Shown here piece after piece: positions 12,577 through 23,192 of a stretch of 64,000 nt of DNA. The first letter of the stretch is position 1; the number at the start of each line of letters is the position of its first letter. The DNA is from Caprimulgus europaeus. Its lineage: Eukaryota > Chordata > Aves > Caprimulgiformes > Caprimulgidae. The notes beneath the pieces were generated by a model. That model was not told where the DNA came from. It did not search any database and saw only the letters and a list, made by a program, of their open reading frames with translations. The translations under genes were made by a program, and so were the position numbers. The stretch spans positions 33,560,339 through 33,624,338 of the forward strand of contig OU015532.1 in the NCBI GenBank assembly GCA_907165065.1, given 5' to 3'.

Positions 12577-15500
12577 CAAAGCAAACTGAAGTGTTTCACA
12601 ATCACTAAACAGAGAGTAAATACTGTTTATTAGAAAAGTTTTAAGCTGCAAGTATGTCACTCCAAGGACTTGGAATTGTGAGAGAATGCTCTTAGCACTA
12701 TCACTGTGGACAGTGATCAGTGTAGATTATCTTTTTCTCTAATCATTAAAGTTAGAGGACTGTTTCGTATTACAGAAAAAGATATTTCATTGCTTAATAT
12801 TTCCCCCACTTACCCTTTTTTCATCATTCTCCTGAAATAACAGATAAGCAATAGTCAAACAACAACAGTTCACAGGGAGTTCTTTCAAATCTTGGACAAA
12901 GTCTATAAATAGATACAAATAACGCAAATAACTCCTTTTTTTTTTTACTTTGAATTGCTATAGATAATGACCTAAATAGCACATGTGCAAGTAATTTCAG
13001 TATTTTATACTTGTAGCTTTTTATAGATCTGCCCTTTGGGCGCAATCCAGAAAAGATTTGCACATATGCTCAAGTTTATGCATTCTGAGCAGTCCCAAGG
13101 CTTTTGTTTGTACTGTTTGTACAAATGCCACACGATTGTTCTCTTTCATGTAATACCTTTAAGAAAAAAGAGAAAGGAGGAAAGGAAAGAGGAGGCTCAC
13201 TTAATCTTGATCTAAAGAGTCCATAATAGATTCCAACCTCTGACACTCAAAGTTAATTAAGTTATTATAAATATTTTGATTGTTTGAAGAAAATGAGAGG
13301 AACTGCTTTATGTTTAATTATAGAAAAGATCACACAGACTTGATTTTGATGAATTTTCCAGGTCTTTCTCAAACTAATTTAATTGACTGCAGCATTTATG
13401 TAGCAACTTTATGAGAACAGACTTCATTTGAGACTTCTTGCAGTCCTTGAGCACAATGTGTGCGTACAAGAGTGCAAGATCAGCCCTTTTAATTTTACCT
13501 TGGCCCTTGACTCAGAGAACCAAATAGAACCAGGAAGTGCAGAGGAGCAACAAAATAGGAAATATTTTTTGAAGCATTTGACAAGTTCACTTTTTTTTTT
13601 TTTCTTTTGGTTTGAATTCTGGGCAGTGGTTCAGATCACCTCTTATTTTAGCCAAATCTGGAGGCCAGTATTCTGCTGGTTTTGTTCAGCCTCTGCCCTT
13701 TCTTCCTGTCCCACAGTCCCCAGTTCACACACTACCTGTGAATCTATTTTGACAGCTGTAGTTTCCCAAAAGGAAAATACTTTATACATATGTGGTAATT
13801 TCAGAATCGGTATATGCAACTCTCTCTCTTACCTCAGTATTCCTCCCTTTCTATATAGTTGTGCTTGTTCAGGGTAAACCTTGGAAAGGCTCTGACCTCA
13901 CTAATCTTCATTTTATTCCCCTTTTAATTATACACAGCATATATGTTCATCAGTGTAGAAACAAACTGAAGACAAACAGTGTACCTAATAATTTTTGTAC
14001 GTTGTTTAAACTTTTAATATATTGCCTTGGGTACATTTTGGAATCAGGGAAAGGAAGCTAAAAAAAAATTAGGCTTTTCCTTTTGTAAATCTCTTCCAAA
14101 GGTTTTACACAGCTTTTGGTGTAAAATAAAAAGATGTTATTGCAAAAGTGGTGGGAAGTGAGCAGGGATTTTAATTTACTTTCATGTTGTTTCCCCACTA
14201 AGTTCAATCTAAGGTGAAACATTGTGTTGATGTCAAATTTTGCTCCAAGCAAAACAATAGAGGAGCTCTAAAATTAATGTAGGTGTCCAGTCAGAGGCCT
14301 TATACAGCCATTAGTGGCAGTGCCAGCTTGAGATAATGCATTATAAGCATGAAAAATTCAACAGTAATTGCTGTGTTCTGATCTCTCTCCCTTTTTCTTA
14401 CTTTGTTTTCTACAGAATCTGCTACACATTCCCAAACTGGTCTTTCTGCTAGTTTACCCCACAGAAATGTGCTGGATCTGGATCATTATGACTAATAAAA
14501 TTGCTGAGAAGCGATTTTTTTTGTCAAACTATAATGCCACTCTAGAACTTTCACCACACATTAGGATTGTGTAACAAGGGCTTATGGTTGCCTGAGGCAT
14601 AACTTTGATTCAGCATCTCTCCATCTTTAGCCACTCAGTTCAATGCACTACTGTAAGATGAGCTGAATACTGAAATTCAGTGCTACTAAGAGATGAATGT
14701 CATTTTATAGCTTTATATTGTAAGATTGTTACAACTTTTGTTATCATCTGTTGGCTCACAAAAAAATAAAAAAGGTCTCTGAGCCCATTTATAACATAAA
14801 AACAAATTATAACAGCACTAAGGCATGGAGTGCTGAGTTAAAATGAGCTGTTGTTCATGCTGTTCTGCAAATTTCACTGTAAATTTGCAACCCACATGTT
14901 ATGGTTTAAGATTCAAACCTGTGGACACAATTACGGTTGACCAGTAGGCTTTTTATCTGACAAATAACTTGGCTGACTTAGAAATCAGATCTTATAGCCT
15001 CCAGAGGACAACATGCTCTTATCCATGAGCTCTCAGCTCTTGGATATTTCACACACAGTTTTCACAAAAGAAACACCTGAGGTATATCAAAGTTTCATGT
15101 AATGAAATCTTTCATAAGAGCAAGAAAAATACAGCTCTCTTATTCTGAACACAGGTGTACATAAAAGCACATTTAATTTCAAGTCAATAGGTTTGCCCCA
15201 CATCAGCACTTACGGGATTAAAGACAGGAATAGTTTGGCTTGCCTGAATGTATTGTTATCATTATCAATTCCTGCAGTCTCACAATAAGTTTTCAATAAA
15301 TTTAAGATTAACTATTATTTTCTCACCTATAAATAAAATATAATCATCTTAAAAATCAATGAAGGGAAAACCATCAGATCCATTAACCTGACTAAAAATT
15401 CCTTCAGGCCAATAATATGAACTGCAGTGCACTGGATCTTTCATTTTATTGAGCTATATCTCTTTGTATGGCAACCAGCAGGGGAAAAAAAATCAAATTT

Positions 15501-18029
15501 AAAATCAAAGACTAAGGGGTTTTTTGTTCTGGAAACCAGAGAAGTAGGGAATGAATATTCTTTTACGCCTGAGGTTAATTTTTTTTTTTCACCTTAATTT
15601 GCAATCAGACACAATAAAAAAAAAAGATATTGCCCCTGGAAGGAAGCAGCTTTATTACCAGCCCAACTATTTTCTGTACTTTTTATCACTTCTAAATCCT
15701 TTGTTTTTGAATTCACCTCCATAACCTTGCAACATTATAAACACATTTACTTGTCTTTGCTGACTGTCAACCAATACCATCTGCTCTTTGGAGCCTTAAA
15801 AATAGTAACATATATATGGGTCAAAGCTGTAGTCTCTAGATAACCATGTAGCACATCCAGGTGATTAATTTTTCCACAACCTTTATCTTACCCAGGAGCA
15901 GACTTTTGCTATGTCTTTCCCTGGTGAGCCTTCCTCGTAAAATGTGAAATTAACAAAAATGCAATCTTACAAAAAAGAAGTATTTCATAGACGACCCATG
16001 TCAACTAACAGAAGGGGTTGTTAGTCAGCTGCCTTGTTTGAACTTGATCCAAAGGCATTTCTACTCTCTTTCATAAACAGAAGTGGTTCAAGCCATGAAA
16101 CTGTGAAACTGGGACAAATCAACATGAGTCTTTTTTCTATAAAAGAAAAGAAAAACAGTAGCATTAGCTTCTGCTTTCAGTGTGTCTTGGCAGTGTTGCT
16201 TCCTTTAAATACCACTATTCCTCTCTGTGAGCTGGGATTCTACTTACACTCCATGCCATGACCCACGTATTCAAGATGCTTCATCTTAAACTGTACAGGA
16301 TAGTTTGATGAGCTAATTGACAAGATGATAATATCATATGCCATAGTAGTCTATATCAAACAGAGATTACATGGAAAACACCCATGCTAAATAGGCTAGT
16401 ATAATTATACAAGCAAACACTGATTTCAGCTTTGATTCGGTATGCATAAATTGCACTATACATGCACCCTATGATAGTCCCTGATACATTTTTTAAAGAA
16501 GCCCAAATGCAAAGAACAGATAACATTTTCTTAATTTTTTTTAAATCCTTATTTTATGCTGTTCTTATAATTCCATGTGTCACAGAGGCCTTGTTTACAG
16601 CACACTATTCAATTTCTACTGTGAAGGTAAAAATATCTGCTTTACTATTAGCTTGTTACAATAACCTCTAATAATTTTCAAATTTTTTTTTTTCACACTA
16701 GAGAAGTAATAACAAACATTTTACAAAGAGAACTGAGCAACACAAAGAGCAACATAAAAATAGGCTGTAATTTTCAGTGTTAAGACCTGATTTTTTCAAA
16801 GTATTCAGCACGTGATAGTACCTGATAGGCTCAAAGCACAGGCTTCGTGTACTGTTTCTTTGACAGTCAGTTTCAAAGGTTTCGAACTAAGCATCCAAAA
16901 ATTTCGTATAACCATTAGTAAAAAAATCCCCACATGCTAACACTGATACAAGTCTGGTTTAAATTATTTGTTAAACGGTCTATTGCTTGTATTTTATTAA
17001 AGTCAGGATTAAACTCTAAGTTTCTATAGCTGCATCAAATTGCCTTGAGAACAGAAACTACCTTTTTATTTGTGAGCTATCCTGACTTATTAATTATACG
17101 CTTTCCTACTTATGAACAGGTGAATCAAGGGTCCTACAAACAATTGTATCCTTCACTACATAGCCTTACTTCTCTCACACAACAGATTCATTCTTAGCAT
17201 TGAAGAGGCAAGATTTGGTGGAATAACCTATAATTAAAGATATGTAACAGGATTTAATTGGAGCTTACCTATGCAATCTAATCTGTCATTTCTTAACTTC
17301 CAGATGCATTAAATTGCACTTTCAGTTCTGTCATTTAACCCTTTCGTATGTAATTTCCCATCTCTACTTTTCTAGAGTCCTCAGTGTCGTTGAAATCTTT
17401 CGAATTGCCATACAAGTCAGCTAACAGAGTAGCAGATGATAAAGGTTAACATCTCTCATACAAAACAGCAGTAGAAAGAAGTGGTTTTGAGAGCTATTTG
17501 ATAAAAGCAGAAAAATGTTATGACTAAGGAACACTGAGTTCCATTCTCCAAGGAAACAGAAAGCTCCAGTGCAGTGCCTCTCCACTGCTGATGCACGTCA
17601 CTGGTGATCTATTCAGGCTCTGAATAAACTCCATAAAATTATTTTAAAAATATTTTTTATAATGCACATGTACAGAGACCCACATAAGCAAGTCTACAGC
17701 CACAGTAATTTATAGACTTGACAAAAACAAAGTTAGTAGAACAATAGCACTATTTTCTGGAGTATAGCACTGAGATGTCCAAGAAAACATTATAGAGTTC
17801 TGAGATATGTTGAATTAATTCTTTCCTAATGAATGTGTGAGAATGTGTTTTGCTTTTTTTCCTGGACACACTGGAAAACTACGAGAGGGCACTGTATGGC
17901 CCACAGTGTGCTATGTAAATTATGTGTGCCATACACTGTAGTATGCAAATTGGCCAATGGGTTTGCATACTACAGCGTTTCATCTTGAATTTTAATTTTT
18001 TTATTAATTTCTCTGCCATATTCCCTCTC
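12577..18029. other. AT-rich unique sequence between two LTRs, no gene seen
   Basis: About 5.4 kb of low-GC DNA. The two flanking LTRs point in opposite directions and no retroviral internal sequence is seen between them, so this is host DNA and not a provirus. The longest open frame (13428-13877, plus, 149 codons) contains a translated poly-T run, has no domain, and is judged accidental. A compound inverted repeat near the right end is listed separately. Confidence 0.6.
17889..17976. repeat. Compound inverted repeat with octamer and CCAAT motifs
   Basis: Two hairpins sit side by side. The right one is perfect: a 14-base arm at 17936-17949 and its exact complement at 17962-17975, with a 12-base loop. 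The left one pairs 17891-17905 with about 17923-17937 at 13 of 15 positions. The right hairpin holds ATGCAAAT (17943-17950), the classic POU-factor octamer, and an inverted near copy (GTTTGCAT, 17961-17968). Between them is the perfect palindrome ATTGGCCAAT (17949-17958), which contains CCAAT on both strands. It could be a regulatory dyad, the remnant of a fold-back transposon, or chance plus gene conversion. The arrangement is seen in the sequence; any function is inference. Confidence 0.8.
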
Positions 18030-19113
18030 TGGTAGGTTGACCCTGGCTGGATGCCAGATGCCCACCAAAGCCATTCCATCACTCCCCCTCCTCAGCTGAA
18101 CAGGAGGAAAAAAAATATAACAAAAGGCTCAAGGGTCAAGATAAGGACGGAGAGAGATCACTTACCAATTACTGGCACGGGTAAAACAGACTCGACTTGG
18201 GAAAAATGAATTTACTACCAATCAAATCAGAGAAGGATAATGAGAAATAAAACAAAATCTTAAAACACCAACCCCCCCCACCCCTCCCTGCTTCCCAGGC
18301 TTAACTTCTCTCTCAATTTCTACCTCCTCCCCTCAGCAGCACAGGGGGATAGGGAATGAGGGTTGGGGTCAGTTCATCACATGCTGTTTCTGCTGCTCCT
18401 TCCTCCTCAGGGGGAGGACTCCTTCCACTGCACCAGCGTGGGGTCCCTCTCATAGGAGACAGTCCTCCATGAACTTCTCCAGCGTGAGTCCTTCCCATGA
18501 CTGACAGTTCTTCACGAACTGCTCCAGTCTGGGTCCATTCCATGGGGTGCAGTCCTTCAGGAACAGACTGATCCAGTGCGGGTCCCCCTGGGGGTCACAA
18601 ATCCTGCCAGCAAACCTGCTCCGGCGTGGGCTCCTCTCTCCACGGGCCACAGGTCCTGACAGAAATCTGCTCCATTGCTGGCTTCCCATGGGGTCACAGC
18701 CTCCTTTGGGCATCCACCCACTCCAGCATGGTCATCTGCTCTACCACAGACCTCCATGGACTGCAGGGGGACAGCCTGCTTCACCATGGTCTTCACCACA
18801 AGTTACAGGGGAATCTCTGCTCTGGCACCTGGAGCACCTCCTCCCCCTCTTTCTTCCTTGACCTTGGTGTCTGCAGAGTTGTTTCTCTCACACATTCTCA
18901 CTCCTCTCTCCAGCTTCAAAATGTGCAGGGGTTTTTTCTCTTCCTGTTATTAATTATGTTCTCACAGAGGCGTTACTGATGGGCTCAGCCTCGGCCAGTA
19001 GTGGGTCCATCTTGGAGCCATCTGGCATTGGCTGTGTCAGACTTGGGGGAAGCTTCTGGCAACTTCTCACAGAAGCCACCCGTATGCCCCACTGCCACCA
19101 AAACCTTGCCACA
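18030..19113 (-). mobile_element. Solo endogenous-retrovirus LTR, minus strand
   Basis: A GC-rich block bounded by TGGTAGGTTGACCC at 18030 (complement of the LTR 3' end) and CCTTGCCACA ending at 19113 (complement of a TGTGGCAAGG start). In its own direction it therefore begins with TG and ends with CA, as retroviral LTRs do, apart from small decay. The length of 1.08 kb fits the long LTRs known from birds. It shares its beginning with the LTR at 11566. No viral coding region is found next to it, so it is solo. The open frames within it on both strands (18313-18979) are low-complexity translations and not genes. Flanking five bases do not form an obvious target duplication. Confidence 0.82.
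18433..18850 (-). repeat. Internal tandem repeat of the LTR, about 45-51 bp period
   Basis: Related units beginning CCAGCGTGGGTCC or close variants start at about 18433, 18479, 18524, 18573, 18621, 18672, 18723 and 18784. The spacing is thus mostly 45 to 51 bases with one longer step. The units are imperfect copies, each containing a CCATG or CAGTCCTTC-like core. Expansion of such units is probably what makes this LTR over 1 kb long. Confidence 0.8.
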
Positions 19114-19755
19114 CAAAGTCAGTACAGCCTCCTAAAAGGGCACCTAATTTTCTACAAGAAATCAGCCTATTCTTCACAAAAAGCTAGTTTGTTCTGTGTC
19201 AAACAAAACAAAGCTCCTTTATTTAAGGACTTAAATAAATAAGATAGGAAAAGTAGTACTCTCATTTGTGTAGCTTATTTTGCTTCCTCTGGATCTGAAA
19301 GTGCCATATTATAGAAAAATTTTCTCCACAGCACCAATGCAATGTCAATCTAGTTCATTCATATTAATTACTGAAATTATTTTGAGTTCATACTGACATG
19401 ACTGAAAGCAGATATGGCTCCTTGTTCCAAAGGATGGCTTCCATTTTATTCTTTAGTCATTAAATTGGGTATTTATCTGCTGTTTGACTAACATGATCTT
19501 GGTTTGGTCCATTCCTCTACAACTCTAAGAAGGCTCTCAAGATTAGTGTTATTGTTTATATCTCATTCTTCACATTTTCCTCTTGCTATAACAGCTCTAC
19601 CCTATTTGATTTGTGGTTCTAAATCTGATGAAGCTGCACTGTTGTACTGACTTAACCTTTTCCTAAGGAAAGCGTGAACATTTGAAAGTATTCGTGGTAT
19701 TTATTTGGCCAGAGAAATTAATCTGGTAACATACAGTTTGTCGTGATGTCCTGCT
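19114..19755. other. AT-rich unique sequence, no gene seen
   Basis: Short stretch between the LTR and the ancient retroposon fragment. Nothing recognisable. Confidence 0.55.
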
Positions 19756-19910
19756 GTTTTACCCATTATGTCAGCAGAGCTGACTGAAGCTGAAAGAGAT
19801 TGAGAGATTTCCTCAAAAGTCATATAATAAACAGACCATCCAGATTAGAAGCCCAAAATAAAACTCCTCTTGCCTTTGAATTTGTCTCTAACCACTGGAC
19901 CATATGGTTT
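19756..19910 (+). mobile_element. Ancient amniote MIR/L2-like fragment, plus strand
   Basis: The order of recognisable blocks fits an old, widely shared amniote retroposon. A 'ttttaccca' start is followed by 'gctgaaagagattgagagatttcct' (from the family's gag-free 'aggttaagtgacttgccc' region) and then a 'gaagcccaaa' block. It closes with TCTCTAACCACTGGACCATA at 19886-19905, which is the most diagnostic part. Divergence is high, as expected for an element that predates birds. Elements of this class are sometimes retained as enhancers, but nothing here shows that. Confidence 0.5.
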
Positions 19911-21533
19911 TCTTTCTTATCAGTGCTTAAGTGAGTTGTTTCTGGATTTTCTCTTTTGTGTTCTCTTTCTCACGTTTTTCTTTTCTTTTCCCCTAGTGAA
20001 ATGAAACTATGCTGAAAGGTGCTCTTTGGACTTTAAATTATGTGTGCCAAACAGAATCAAAAGCATTTCATTTAATAGTGGCATAGAGTAAAATAAAGGC
20101 CCAGTAATTAAGCAGCATGAAGAAACAAAATAACTTTTTTTAAAAACACTTAACAGTTCACAGTTGTTTGGAAATATGTATAATATTATCTTATTTTACA
20201 CAAATTCAGATGGTCTAAATTCAAAATGTTTCAAGGCATTCTTCCTCACAAGAGGAAAGTCCTGATCCTTCAGCTGGATTTCTATGGTGAAAAAGGACTA
20301 GTGACTACTAAGATGGGAGGTAGGGAACCAGTAGTAGATTTTAATTTTATTTTATTTTTAATTATTTCAAATGCTTACAATTTTTGTTCTCAAATTAAAA
20401 TTCTACTTTATAAAACAATATTAATTCCTACCAAGACAAAGATATGAACTGAAATTGTTATACTCATTTACAGTTATGTGCTAATAGATTGAAAATCTTG
20501 TTTTCATTAAAATTAGAACCTGTATAAACAAATGGCTTTATTTTCTTACATCCTGCCCAATAAATTCTATTTGTTTTTACTGACAAAAATATTCAGAGAT
20601 TTAAAAACCTGATTTGATTATAATGGGAGCTACATACAAAGAAGCTCTAGAAACCAACTAGTTTATGAAAGCATGATTGATGTAACCCTCTGCCGCTTGA
20701 CAATAGTAAAGTGAAAAGATCTCCATTAGTAATTAAATTGAAATATCAGTTTTCTGCAAAATTCCTTTTCTTCTCCCTACAACTCCAGAGACAAGGTGCA
20801 AGGAAAGATGTGATTAGAAGGTGTAATACAAATATTTCTTCTTCCTTAGCATGCCAATGCACGTGTCTTTGCAGACATTGACGCTATACTGTCTGATGCC
20901 TGTGATATAGTAGAGCACCTCATAGCTAATGACAGGGTTCATCTAACATTATCTTTAAATGACGGTATCAAAATCAGAAATATATATGCACACAATAAAT
21001 GGAATTTAAAACATCATTTGGTTGCTGTTGTAGCGTATAAGATGGATGAAGTTTTCATTAGACAGATAGAAAACTTAAAACTTCTTGTATCATCAGAAGA
21101 TGGAATAAAATAAGAATTCCTTGCAAACACATATGCAGAAAGAAACTATATGAGTTTGAACACAGGTATGTTTGTATGTATGAAGTGGGAACTGCACTCA
21201 GAGGCCAATAGGAAAGACGGAAACTGCTGAGATGTCTGAATCAAAATGTGACATCCGAATTTACAACAAAAGCTACATTTAAAAACAAAAAACTGAACTA
21301 GGATTTATACAACCAAATTATAGTCTCTATAAATAGAAAATATTTTTACTAGTTATTTTGTAAATATTATTTTTTCATTAAAAATTTAAAAACCTTACAG
21401 CAGTATGTTTTGTAATGGATTGCAAGCTTTTTGTATTCAGAAAGATGCTATGAGGATATTAAATAATCTCATTTCCTGGGAAGTTGGAGCATCACCAAGA
21501 CATGACACCCATGCTTTTATAACAGTGGACGTG

Positions 21534-21609
21534 AAAGTTAAGGAAGAGCAATTGGATATTGAGTTTGATAGATCTTAAAGTAAAGAAAGAGCAACTGGAT
21601 CTTGAGTTT
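21534..21609. repeat. 33 bp direct repeat, 43 bp apart
   Basis: A 33-base segment at 21534-21566 (core GAAGAGCAATTGGATATTGA) is repeated at 21577-21609 with four differences, separated by 10 bases. It is probably a local duplication. It is not part of any recognised element. Confidence 0.8.
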
Positions 21610-23092
21610 TAAAGAAACTCAATTTCAGCCAACATTAAGGGAGCAACATAAAATTATCAGTCTATCCTTGGAGTCACCGTTGAAGCAACAGTTTGAAAAG
21701 TATTGTTGTACAGTTGTTAATAAAGCCAATACACATGTTAACATTAAAAAAAAAAATCTCTAATCATGGAGAAAATATCCTTCATATGAGTCAAAATAGA
21801 AAAATCAGAATTATAAAAAATCTATTCAGACAAGTTCAGTGTTCAAAGATCAGTGCAGCATTGTTGTTCCTTGTTGTATATTTCCAGCTGTATTGCTCAC
21901 TCTCATTCTACAGAACCCAAGGGAGGAGCTCACAGGCTGATCCCTCCAGGTCATTATAATCAGCTGAATCCTAATATATGTTAGAAACAAAGTTCAACCT
22001 ACAGAGTTTATAGTCAAAGAAGACTATCAGAGCATAGTTTCTATATTTTTTTCTTTTTTTCCTTTTTTTTTTAATCTGAAACAAGTCAGAAACAATGAGC
22101 AGCATGACAAAGTAAGATCTATTACATTTTTTCTCATGATTGGCTGACATGAATCATATTTTTGTGTAGACTGGTCATAACTGCATTTACTAGTACTAAT
22201 CATTATTACATTTTCTCTTAATTCAATCCATAACTTATGGGTTAAGTAAGGCCCAACTTGAATTATGTTAGAGTTTCACTGACATTTTTGTCTACTTTCA
22301 CATCTTTAGTCTGTACATGCACAATTCAGTCTACTATCCACTTTATTCCTGATACCCAAAATTCTGTCCATGACTAAAATATCATTCACATTATGATGTA
22401 TTTACTATATAAGATACCAATTTGAATAGAATATTTTCTTCCATTTCTTTCTCCATAGGCCTTTGCATTAATCTCCTTAGTCGTCATCTTAGTATTATTT
22501 ATTAAAGACTTCAAACAGTAAAATATTACCATTTGGAACAACACTGCAGGCACATTTGCTGCTTCTTGCAGAATCATATATATTGCCAATAATCAATAAG
22601 TTAATAAAGATGGTGAATACCTTGGGGTCTATTCCATCAGTATGCCTCAACAACCAGAGTCTCACTCAACTCGCTACATTTATTCCTGATCCTTCAGTAC
22701 ATTTCCCCTCCATATATGACACATAGCCTAAACTGTGCATTAGTATTATGTTTACATCACCATATGCATAAAAAGCACTTTGCAAAAAGATGAAACAGAT
22801 GTTGATATAAAATGAAGGTAAGGTGGTGGAAAAAATAGACAGGAGTGTAAACAGGTAAGAATGCCTGCAAACTTTAAAAATGTAAATGCTTCAGATTGAA
22901 GGTGCTCCCTACAACTTGCTTGGTCATCGACAAACTACACTTAAAGCATTTTCTTAGCTAGAAATTTTTCCTTAATTTTTTTTTTGTTTCTAAATTAACC
23001 AACAATATGGCATGAATCAGGTTGAATGAACTGATTCTGAAACTGATGCCTGTTTCAGAAAGACCTCACTTAATTAAAATATTACAAATGCT

Positions 23093-23192
23093 ATTGTATC
23101 AATACAGGTCCAAGCCTAACCAAGTTTAGTTATCTACATGATATTGCATCAATACAGATCCAAGCTTAACTGAGTTTAGTTATCTACATACC
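23093..23192. repeat. 50 bp tandem duplication
   Basis: A 50-base unit at 23093-23142 is followed directly by a second copy at 23143-23192. The copies differ at a handful of positions (for example GTATC to GCATC and CAGGTCC to CAGATCC). The shared end TTTAGTTATCTACAT is perfect. Simple head-to-tail duplication of otherwise unique DNA. Confidence 0.88.

Noticed and set aside
13428..13877. 149-codon open frame, plus strand
   Set aside because: It contains a translated poly-T run, has no domain or biased codon pattern, and one or a few frames of this length are expected by chance in 64 kb.
18313..18979. Overlapping open frames on both strands
   Set aside because: They lie wholly inside the LTR and its internal tandem repeat; the high GC and lack of stops come from the repeat, not from coding.
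11566..19113. A full provirus bounded by two LTRs
   Set aside because: The LTRs are in opposite orientation and the intervening DNA has no gag, pol or env-like frame.
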